A program made the translations under genes and the position numbers. This document shows, one piece after another, positions 37,701 to 49,700 of a DNA stretch of 64,000 nt (positions within the stretch are counted from its first letter, which is position 1; the number at the start of each line of letters is the position of its first letter). The notes below the pieces were generated by a model. It ran no database searches. It was not told the origin of the DNA and was given only the letters and a program-made list of their open reading frames with translations. The stretch comes from Branchiostoma floridae (Eukaryota > Chordata > Leptocardii > Amphioxiformes > Branchiostomatidae). Location of the stretch: assembly GCF_000003815.2 (NCBI RefSeq), contig NC_049986.1, positions 12,578,274 through 12,642,273 of the forward strand, written 5' to 3'.

Positions 37701-40700
37701 TCTTAGAAACTACAAACTGTATACATGTATTTCTAAACTATAAGGTTTGAACTCCAATCACAATGATGGAATTAAGAGTAATAAAAAGGCTTTTAAGTGC
37801 CATTTTATATGTACAAATAAAATAAATACAGCAGTTTGTGAAAAATATATGGATTGCTTCTGCTTCTTCTATTGTATTACAACATCACATCTGCAGAGTA
37901 AATCATTAGGGGGAAAGAATTCTGTTCTTTCATCTGTGCAAGACTCAATTATCTGTTGCCATTGGGGATAAGTCAACACAATCAGTGCTTACGCATAGTT
38001 CCCATTGCCACAGAGGTTTCCCTGGGAGTCGGTAGGGTACAGCAATAGCTTGGGATCTCCATGGACCCACGCTGAAAAAAACACACAAAAACTCTATTAG
38101 TTAGAAAATCTCACAATAGAGACGATAAATTTCACATGGTATCAAGCATCATTCCTTAATTTGGACTATTATACACAATTTCTTTGAGTCTGAAATGAAC
38201 TAACTGTAAACTTACACGCACACTTTAAGTTGTTTATCATCTATAGGAAAATAGATTCTAATAGAGATATATAATTTGAGATTTTATATCATGATAGGTT
38301 TATTTCAGCTGCATGTACATAATGGTCCTGGCAAATGAGCAGAAAACATGGTCTTCTGCCTTACCTAGAATGCCAACGGCCAGGAATCCAGCAATGAAAA
38401 TAATAAACAGGAGACAGCAGATGATATCTGTACAGCTCCTGCAATAAAGAGACATTACCTCATCAGTACTATTCATCAGTTTCTACAGTCCTATGAATAT
38501 CCATTTGCACACTTGTAAATGCAATCAGATTTTTAGTTTGACACAACTTAATTTTAAACCCAGGTACTAGTAGCGCAGTATGCAACCTGAAATTTTGCTG
38601 TTGGAACACTGCTTTTCCCCATCTACATGCACAAGTTTTTGCATCTATTCCTTCATAAGATAAAACAAAAGAAGTTACATGCACTGGAAGAAAAGATAAT
38701 GGATAAGTAGCTGATATGAAGAAAGTAATAACTTGGAAGTGGGGCAGCCTGAAATGTTGATGGTGCAACCTGGCTTTTTGATTCAGGTTGTTGCCTTGGG
38801 CAACCTGGCTAAAAAAAGTATTTTGAGCAAAATTTCAAACTTGAAAAGATTTTTCTGTAATGTTTGACCTTTCAATTCAGTATGCTATATAAATATAATA
38901 ATGTGTACATAATTCATCAATACACAATCCGGGTCTTCTTCTGCTCTATTTTTAGATGAAGCTATGAGTGTAATATCATGATAGAAATCATTTCCCTCCC
39001 TGTGAGAGATACAGACTTTCATGCTGTGCAAGTCAAGGGCGTGCTTTCTTTTCTATTTTCATGATTTTGTTATCATGCATAATTAATGCAGCTGTAATTC
39101 AAGTATCATTATTGACTAAGACAAATGTAAACTTGTGCTAAGCCTTTTATTGTAATAGGAATCATATAGTTATTTGACTGAGGATTCCGATGAATATGGA
39201 CAATCTGTTGTTATGTTACTGTAATCTGTAACAGTTATAATATATGATTGTTGTTTATTCCCAGCTCACTTGTGCTAAAAGCTACATATAAAGGCCCTCT
39301 CTGGCCCCCTTCCTTCCATCCCTGGACATCTTTATCTTAGTTGATGAAATGTTCAACCATTCAGTTCCAAACGAACTTCATCATGATGTCATCAGTGCTA
39401 CAAAACTATGACAAAATGAAGTTGTTTGAAATTTTCCCCTCAAAATGCAGGACACAGCATTTGGGAAGGTTATGAAGTTTCTCCCTAGATTCCACATGAC
39501 TTCATCCAACGATTCCTCATGCTTTGCTTTGCCAAAATAAGAGGACAAAGATTTAGAGTCCTGCTATATTAATATTGTGCTCTTACATATATGAATCAAA
39601 TCTTGTCTGTACATGCTCAGCATGGCTAACAGTGGTATTTCTTGATTAGTCTGAAAGGCTGCCTGTTTTCCCTATACAGCAACTGACTCAGCTCACAGAC
39701 ATGTTACACATTCAGAATACTCTACCATATGTCAGGCTTATGGTGGTGAAGTACTTTGATGTTCATTTTCCTTTCACTTTCAGTATTAAAGCATTTGTGT
39801 CAATTTGAAACGCTTACCAATATGCTAATAACAATAATCAGAACAACTCTTATTGCTTGGAAAACAATCCTGACCATTTCTGAATAGGTCATATTATGAC
39901 TGTGAGAAAACATTTTCTTGCTTGTCAGTAAAATTAATTTTGGGTGTAACTGCCCGAAGCTAATCAATTTACATTCCAAATGAAGGTACATAATACATAT
40001 TGCTCTTGGCAAGCAATTAAAAATCTTGACATACTTGACACCTGACCACAAATTCAATTTTCAATTGTCTCGTATGCTGAAAATTTTCTTGCCGGTCAGT
40101 AAACTTTGTGTGTAATTGACCAAGGCTAATCAGGACAATTTTCTTGGTTATTTATATCATACAGACATTCCAGATGAAGCTACACAATACATATTGCTCT
40201 CGGCAAGCAATCAAAAATCTCAGATATACTTTACACTTGACCACATTTGTCTTGTATGCTGAAATACATTTTACTAGAAGGCTAGATAATGCAGTGTTAA
40301 GAACAAAAATTGTGGGAGTAATCAAAAACAAGAAATCTTGAAAATGAATTGAAAAATGAATTACATGTAGTTCATTATGAAAAATGAATTACATGTAGTT
40401 CATTATACAAAGGTACAGTTGCTGCTCTATTGGTTTGGCAACCAGCAACATTTGACCTAAATCACTAAGTCGGACTAAGATAACAGAATTGTAGTAGATT
40501 TGTTCCCAAAAGACTAGCAAAATCTAATAGTCTGACCACATCTTAGTGCTCGAACTTACAAACGTCTATAATGCAGAAGTCTAATCATATTAAGTAAGGG
40601 GGGATCGATTCCATTAGAAATGGACAGATGTTGGCGGTCGCAGTGTAGAGCGAGGGTCTCGGGATCGGAAACAGGGTTATGGTAGTTCACAGCACAGAGA

Positions 40701-43700
40701 AAAACTGGCCATGGAGTACATGTATCTATATGCAGCAGATGAGCTAGCGATTAACCAAATGATTAAGGGAGTGGAAATGCATTTTTTTTTTCATAAAAAG
40801 GGTGTCAATCACATGAATAGAACACTTCAGATATGGACTGTTATACCAAATTCTGCCAGCATGTTGTAGCATATGGTTTTAACTTTATGAAGCTATGGGA
40901 CAGTCCATTATGGCAAACATTATATCTTACTTTCCCTTCCATTGATCATTTTGTGCATGTAGAACTACAAGGTATATCTCTCCTTCTCACTTTTAATTTT
41001 GACACATTTGATAATGTTTGATTTCCTGTCTACAATGTACATGTAACAATGTAGCTGTGTTCTTTACAACAGACTCCAGGAAGAAAAGTGTTAAATTCAT
41101 TATATGGAGATCTGATTAAAACAAAGAAAGAAAGAAACAAACATTTTCAACCCCACATACTTAAACTGTTTAAAGATACACATTATCACTACACTGTGCA
41201 TTAGTACAGCTCTGTAAAACCTGATTACTGAGCTTGCTGCTGCAGCTCTTGTTAACCTTATTGTTGACTCACCTGTTTTCAATGGGACCTTTGAACTCAG
41301 GATCAAACTTTGCCGGATCACCTGCAGAAAAAGAAGAACCAACATAAGTGCATGCTTTTCCACACAAGAGCGCACAAGGATGAACTTCAGAACAAACACA
41401 CCTGCCATTTGTTTTTCTTTAATACTTTATAGTTGTTAACATTCAATGCAGCGCAATCCACTTACACCTACATCATATGACATTTATCATTTTTATGTAT
41501 AAAACTCAGTACAAGGACCAGTGCAGGTTAGGTGCAGGTAGAAATACCTGCATTGCTCCAATTTTACCTGCACTAACCTGCATATGCAGGTGGTATTTTG
41601 AGCCCTGGTTTCCCATTCTAATGTACACACATTTACCATGCTGACATTCTTTGGCCAACTCGATTGAAATGTGTATGGCTAAGTCTTGGCTTGGGAATTG
41701 TAATTGTCTATCAGTATCACGGAAGTCTCTTTTTATGTGTGCAGAATGAAATGACCTGAAAGGGGCAGTCTGCCAGCTATTGGGTAATTGTAACCTGCCA
41801 GAAGTTATCCCAATACTTTACACAAATCATTGTGACATATAAGTTGTAAGAAGGATATTTGGGCAGGACAGAAATGATGATACACCAATACTCAGTCTCC
41901 AATAACACACATCTTACTTCTTCAGAATATATTTTTCCCTCTACAAGACTCATTGGGACTCAGACTAACATTAAAGACTATGATCAGACCAACAAGGAAG
42001 TTGTTTTAAATAAGTGCTAACATTTACCACCATTGATTTTGCATTTTGTATTTACACATTTCTATGCGATCTGACATATTCAATTAAAGAATGGATTTTT
42101 TGTCTTTCGCCGCGCTTCCGCGGCGAAAGGCAATCAGACTGATATTAGATTGCTGTCCGTCTGTCCGTCCGTCCGTCCGGGTCGACCATGCCATACCGTG
42201 CTAGCGAGATATTCTACCCTGCAGATTCGATGGTATTGCCAAAGGCCATGCAAGTACTAGTATGTATGACATACGTATCGGCCTGCCATGAATGTGCTGC
42301 TTGGTTTATGCATGGCTTATTAGCAGGAATAAAGGACCTGCAATGTGCCCTGCACAACGTATTTGTAGACGTCTATTCAACCAAAGACCTCCGCGATTCA
42401 ACTTGTACTATATCTGCAAGGTAAAGAGAAAACATTTAAGGTATCTTTGCGTACGTGTATTCGATGGATATCAGTCACACTTCGTTTCTCTTAGTGAACG
42501 CGGCGCGTACGAAAGGGTCCAAACGTTGTGGTGTCTTTCCTCCCAGTAGGTAGGGGTAGGTCGGACCTTACGATTAGGCGGTCAAGAAACACTGGGCAAG
42601 TTCCAAGGACGTTATCGTCCTTGGCAAGTTCAGAGCATAACAACGTTACAATGCCAGCAGTTGAAGGAAATCTTCATCTCACAATCTGTCACTACCACAC
42701 GGCAATATTGCAATGTAATTGTGGAATATAGCGTTTTTCGTGTGCGTAGAAATGTAAAAGAAATTTTCTTTGACACGGGTGGGCGCAAAGCATCATGGGG
42801 CAGCAAAGAAAGTAGATAGCGGGGAACCCCCTACAGCTGTAGGATCAACCAATCAGAGGTGCGTATTGCGATCACGTGCACGTCTTAGCTAGCTGCAAGC
42901 GTAAAAAATCCTGGAATTGGGCGGGCAGTCTTCAATCCCAGTGTCAAAGATATTTCCACGGCTTGCGGAGCTAGCGGCAATGCGAAAAAAATCCTCGGCT
43001 TGCGCTGAGGAACTGGGCGGGCAGTCTTCAGTCCCAATGCCTTCGACTGGACAGCGGCAAGCACGTCGCTAGCTCGTGAAACACACAATGACGTAATTGC
43101 TGTTTGTTTTACTAGGGGTGAAACCGTCATTTCACCATGTTTCACTCTTTTGTCACGTAGGTGCAATATTTGCTTTCACCCTTCCATATTTACATGGGAA
43201 CAATGCGAATCCGGGTGACACATTTTCACCGTGTTTCACCAACATTCACCCATTATGTGCCATTTTCACCGTACGCCGTGTGGTAATGATCAAGGAGGTT
43301 AAAAAGAGATGGTAGTTGCAATGGAAAGAGATCCTAAAATCTTCCTAAACTTCAACCTACACAAGAACAGCATCGGCTGTCCCGACATAGTCAGGAGAAA
43401 AGCAAGGTAAGGGGTGGACACAATAAACTATACAGCAAAATATGACTTTTAGCAAGGAGGTTAACCTCGTTGCTTTTAGTCCTTCTTTAACCTCCTTGCT
43501 TTTAGTCTTCAGATGCGCCATATGCATGACGGGTAAAATGTTGATTTGTACCTGTTTTTACAGATTTCATGTTTTTAAGAAACTGACAAATGTCGTAAGT
43601 GTTGTCCAAAATTTAACATTATTTGGCGGATATCCACAGTATTTGTTGTAGCATTCTAAAGCTATGAAAACTTCATAACTAAATAAAATGATAACATGCT

Positions 43701-46700
43701 CTTGGCCACAAAAGAAGTGACCAACAGTAATTATATTGTCTGGCTATGTTACATTTGCTATTTGACCTGGAGTCCAAATTTCTGGAGAATCATTATTTGT
43801 TTGATTGTTTGGAGGTTTGGTTGTTGAACCTCATATTTAAAACAAGGAGAGTTTTCGGTTTTTACAGTGAGTAGGTTAGTTCCAGTGCCACAAAGCCTGT
43901 GTCTACATCGAACATGTGTCTAGTTGTAACATATTTTGATTACCCCACAACTCGCTCATTTTTGCATCCCCTTTCCTTACAGAGAGAGCATTAAGCAGGT
44001 AGCTAAGCTGTTGGTGCAGATCCATGCCTTGGACCACGCCCTGCAGGTCGCCAGAGAACACAGCCTCAAGGATCTCAAACAGATGGTTGTCGGGCGGTAG
44101 CACATGGTTACCACACAGGATACTATACATCCTTCAGAAACTTGGGAACATGGGCTTTCAAAAAACTTACCACCTGTAGCTTTTACACTGGTCAGCTTGT
44201 GGTCATCTCATATGGTAAAGGATATCTAGTCCATTGTATAGTAAGTCCTTTCATGAACTAGTGATATTGAGTAGCACAAACTTAGATGGGGGAGGGGAGG
44301 ACCAGGTCGGATCAAAGAAATCTCCAATTGTTTCCATCTCATGTGAACTGGGTTGACAGACATGATGTAAGATTTTGGTGTAGAAATGGCCATTGTAACA
44401 AACCTATAATTACCGGTATGTAATTTTAGTACGCCTTATTCTTATAAAGGATTCATACCTTCTGTAACATCTGGAGTCTGTACATGTTCATAGTGTGTAC
44501 TGGTGCAGTCTCTCTGCTAGCAGGTAGTGAAGAAATACAGTCAGAATATGATGTCCTTTCCACTTTTACATTGTACAACTCAAGTGATGGCTATCATGAG
44601 GAAATATCTGCCTTTGATCAACATTCATTGAACGGAAAAAAAGCATCCATCCTGAATCTTAGCACATTCTAATCGTGTTTGGTGAAGACTGGTGACAGTG
44701 TATAGATTGACTTGAGTAGGGAACTGTGAGCATTGTACATACAGGAAAGATGTGAAAGCTATATACAATGTATCTACTGAGTTTTGTGGAGGTCTACTGT
44801 CAAAAGAGTCAAATAAAACTTGATTTTTTTTTTGCATACAAAAATCGTTACCGACTGAATTTGTCAGTTATTCTATTTATGAATCTCCTAAAGGCACAGC
44901 ATCAAGTTCTCTGACGAGGTCTTTTTTAACCTCCTTGGTGTTATTAAACAGCCGTCGGGGTCTCGCTGGCGGCGTCTCGCGTCCTCCCCAGCCATGTGGA
45001 AATTTTGGAAGGTCGGTGACCGGAGAGAGCTCGCCCGGAACGTCGCATGTATAGACAACTACTTTTGTATAGTTGCATATGTTGGAACAAATAGCAATTT
45101 ATTACAGGCCTGCGATAACAAAACCTACTAGTATATTGTTTTCGTTGGCGTCCATGGGCGCCACCATTTTGTCCCAAGGGAGTGTCGCATGTTGGGAAGG
45201 GGTGTCGCGATTTTGATGTGTTATTACGATGTTACAATTTTAGGACCATATATCCGTGCACAAAATAAAGCGCTTATATACCGACGCTTTCGATCAGTCC
45301 TCTGATCCTTCTCAAGTTGAAATGACCCAGAGCCTAAGTCACGATGTGGAGAATTACCTCTATGAAATCCAGAATTGTGCAGAGATCTGACGTGGGCTGG
45401 GAGGCGGTTGCATGTGGAAAATTGCTTACTACTCGAAATTTCAAGGGATCTTCGTGGAAGAAACTTCAACAAAAGTGTATCCCTCTTTGATATATGTAAA
45501 ATACACTGACTAATATTTTATCTAATTGATTTCAAATGAGAAGATTCCAAGCTACCCCGATGGAGTGAGTTTGTGGCCCATAACCACTGACGTAATGAAT
45601 CAAAATCTCAATAATTTTGCTTTCCGAAAAGAAATGAAACGTTCCTTTCAACATACCACAATGAAACTGCATTTGCATTTTGAAACTCATTAAGTACAAT
45701 TTTATTAACAGACACAAACCTGACAAAAATCAGTAAACTGGATGCTGCACCAATTAGAAAATGAACACATTATATCAGCAGGCATCTATACGTTTAAGGG
45801 CTTACTGGTGCAATAAATTACGAGAACAAATTGAATAAACTTTGTACGTCAACGTACAGAACAAGTGTTGTTCACATGAACATAGGACTTTATAACACCA
45901 GTGGTAATCAGATACTCCACTAATTCCTTAGTAGCGAAATGGACAATTGTTTTGAGTATCGCCCCTTCAAAAGTTTGCACAGACCATCAAGTCCGGACCT
46001 GCACCTGATCCTTTGTACCTGTACCTGAATTTTCTGTTCCAGTACCCACCCCTAGTTCATACCATTGAAACTGTTCTGAAACTCATCTGGTAAAAGTTTT
46101 ACCTACACAATATAAGTAAGCGAAAGACCAGCTTTTTTTAAAAGCTCTTGTTTTACCTCTATTCAACCTTGATATTCATCTTTGGCCTAAGCCCTTTCTG
46201 AAGGGTTGCAACAATAATGTCACAAAAAAGTCAGACTCTTTGATGGGAAACATTTCTTTTATTTGGAGACTTTGGGGCCAAGACATGTACAGTGACGAAT
46301 GGTTATTTGTCTGCTGGAGAGTTCCGTCTTGCTGAATTATTAATATGTTGTCAGGCAACCATGTCAAAACACCATTAAGGAAGGGTAGAGAAAATTGAGG
46401 ACACTTGTCAGACGTCAGCATAAGATTTATGTGACCTTGGGCTTGTATTTCCCTTAGTCGGACCATGATGTTTTTGTAAACAAACATGTCCCAATGTTCC
46501 AAACACTATTGTCTAAAGACAAGGAAGTAAGTTTTGGTGATTTGATTTGGTGACTTGAAAAGGTGTTTCATCCTTGATCCTATTTGGTGTTTGTTGCCAT
46601 AGAAATTAATAGTTAGTAACGGTTCGTTACAGAAACTTCAGGTCCAGGATCAGGATTAGAGGATCAGGTCTCCGTCTGGACCTGAACCTGGACGTAATTG

Positions 46701-49700
46701 TTTGTGAAAACATGTGAATGGGCGATACTCAAAACAAATTTGTCCAATTTTCTACAAAGGCATCTATTTGGCAGAGTATCTGACTCACACTGGCGTATCA
46801 AAATCCTGTCTTCACGTAAACTTTGTAACTGCTTGACTGCAGAAACTTTGTAGAAATGACTATAAACTCTACTCTTCTTCACTGTTGTTATTTCTTGAGC
46901 CGGTAAGTGCCCAAATGTGTAAAAACCTGCCGATATAACCTAGTCATTTTCTACTCGGTCAAATTCTGGTCCGCCTATTTTTTTCAGGTCCTATTTTTTC
47001 GGACCTGTCTGATAAGAAAAAAAAGCACAACAGGTACATGGTCCTGTATCAATATATATTTTAGACAGCTACATTTTTGTGTACACCTGACCTTACTGAC
47101 ACCTGAGCGTAAGGAGAGGTGGTGTGATGTGACGACCCACGCCACTCCCTAAATACGGTAACCAAAATAGTAGTCACAATAATGCCCGGGGACAAAGCAG
47201 CCGACGGGGGCAACCCCGCCTTTGTTTTCGTAAATAGATCACCATCGCCATGTCCAGTGACGACAGCGCCCTTTGTCCGACAAGATCGGGTTTCGCGGTT
47301 ATTCAACCCTGTTCAATGTGCGGCACCAAGCACACAGTGGCACTGCACATACGTTGACTTCCATCTTTCTTTTGCCATGAATTGTCACAATATACTCAAG
47401 CTCCAGCCACACTACTGAGTATCAAGCAAGCATCTTTGTTGGTATTGTGGACAGTTTTATTTACATAAAGCAGAAGGCATAAAAATTACACTATGATAAG
47501 GTGGCAAAAGCTACATATAACAAATTGCATTCATATTAATAGATACATGTACATGTATACTCACAGATACCCAAGAAAACAACTCTGCATGGAGACAGTC
47601 CTTATCTGATTCTGAAGATAACATGTTTGCTAGTATATCTCTCACTAATTCAAAACAAACAGTCCTTGTTTGGGGTTACATGGCACATACTGACACACCA
47701 GGTGTATGTTTACACATGTCTGATGGTTGGATACAATTCCAAACAACTAAAGGGACAATAAAAATATTGAAAGTTGACTGACTTGATGTTGTCATTTCAA
47801 GATAAAATCACATTTCACAAAGTCACCTGTATCTGACCTGGTACTCACTGTCTGGGCCAAAATACAACATGCATGATTATGCAGACTAACTTGCAACTAA
47901 AATTGGGCATGGTATTTTTGAGGACACTTGCACCTAACTCAAAAAGTTATCCCAATATTTACCAATGTCTAATAATAGATCTGACGTGGAAGTGACTGTT
48001 TAATATTGGAAAAAAAATTATTTGACTGGTTATTCAACATGGGTTGTGTGTCTGAACTACCATGGTTACATACCCTGAAGGCAAATTACATGTCCACAAA
48101 TCTGGGTTTCAGACTAATATCATTCTGTCTATCAACTAAACAACATAAAATCCACACTGTTTTGGACCTGTCAATGATCGTTTGGATAATTACTGGACCT
48201 TTTAGTTCAGCTTTCTCATTATGGCTGCCTGGAAGTGCAACAACAGGTGGATAATCATATCAACTGGGGATGTAATTGCATTTTGTTGCTACAATTTTGA
48301 ATACCAGACACCCAGCAAGGTGTAGGTGTTGTTCTTTGAACATAGCTTACCACCTGGCACTAATGCATTATTATTGGGTATATACTATATGTGCTGATAC
48401 ATGTTTGTTGGAACTGAAAGTGTTTGGTATAAACTTCCGATCTTGTTTGATGATGCAGGAGTGACAATACCATCTAGTCATTGTCATTGTCTCAATAATT
48501 AAAAACAATACTTGTTGAATGAAGTTTTCTAGTTAGTTAGATAGAGACTCTGGATACAATCTAGTTCAGCTGACTAGCCTGCATAACTGGTGAGAAAGAC
48601 AGAGTTAAGCTGCCATGACAGTATCCAGGCGACCAGGTAGGCATGACACTATCTAGTGTTGGGTCGGAAATATTTGGAAATACAAAATCGAAAACAGGAG
48701 AACAGCCAGAGTATGTCGATACACATGCTTTTTAAAAGATATCATATCCCCTTTTCCTGATTTGTCTGTTTGTATTGCTATTTGTACATGGTAAACTGCC
48801 ACATGGAGTAACACACCAGGTTTGTACTTTAGAGTACAAGCTGCAAACTAGTATCTGGCCAGATTTACTATCCACTCAATGGCACTTATCATGAGATGGT
48901 CCCCTTCTCTTTTCCGTAAGTGTGCTGGGTTATATAACTTGTGCGGGGTGTGGCTTTCTTTAAACACAAGACCCACTTAACCTATCAGAGGGCCTTATTC
49001 TCCAATCGAGTACTAGTACTACTACTAGTAGTAATGCTCACCTACACCATCAAGTGAAGATTTTAGGTGTTAAGTTCCTTTCCCGAGGACATAACAGTGG
49101 GACCTGTCAGACGTTCAAACTCAGTAGTCCTACTCCACAAGTGCATTATGTCAAAAAAGGACTCAACTTCAGATCATAAGAATTAAGATTGGAAATAACA
49201 CATGTACATGCTGTACCTAAATGTTATACTGGAAGTAAAAGAGGGCCTTTACTTCTATTCTATTTCTTTATTCTGGCCACATACGTGTGACTAAGGGTTG
49301 CATTACCACAAGTTAACCTTGAATAAAAACATGACTCAGTCAGTGTCATACCCAAACACATTTGGCATTGTGACATCATCTTAAAGTATGACAATTTGGT
49401 TGTAACATAGGTTGTATTTAAGAGAAAAAAATGACACTGCCTATACATACTTTTATCTATTTCTTCAGAAAAAGTGAAATGATGCAAAAGTTTTACAATT
49501 TTTTGCTGCTTCTGTGCCAACATATTATGTTAATTAGGATTAGGTTATGACCCTTGACCTAAGAAAAGTATCAATTTTTTTCTGACCAATTCATAATGAT
49601 ATTTTGGCTTTGTTCAGGGAGACCACAACAGAATTATCAAAACTTTGGCAAAAGCCAAAAGTTTGCAGGGAAAATATGGAAAACATAAAAACCGCACACC

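Noticed and set aside
44944..45177. Arg-rich minus frame and a plus-strand ATG frame near 44990
   Set aside because: GC-rich local composition only; no splice-consistent continuation and no recognisable motif.
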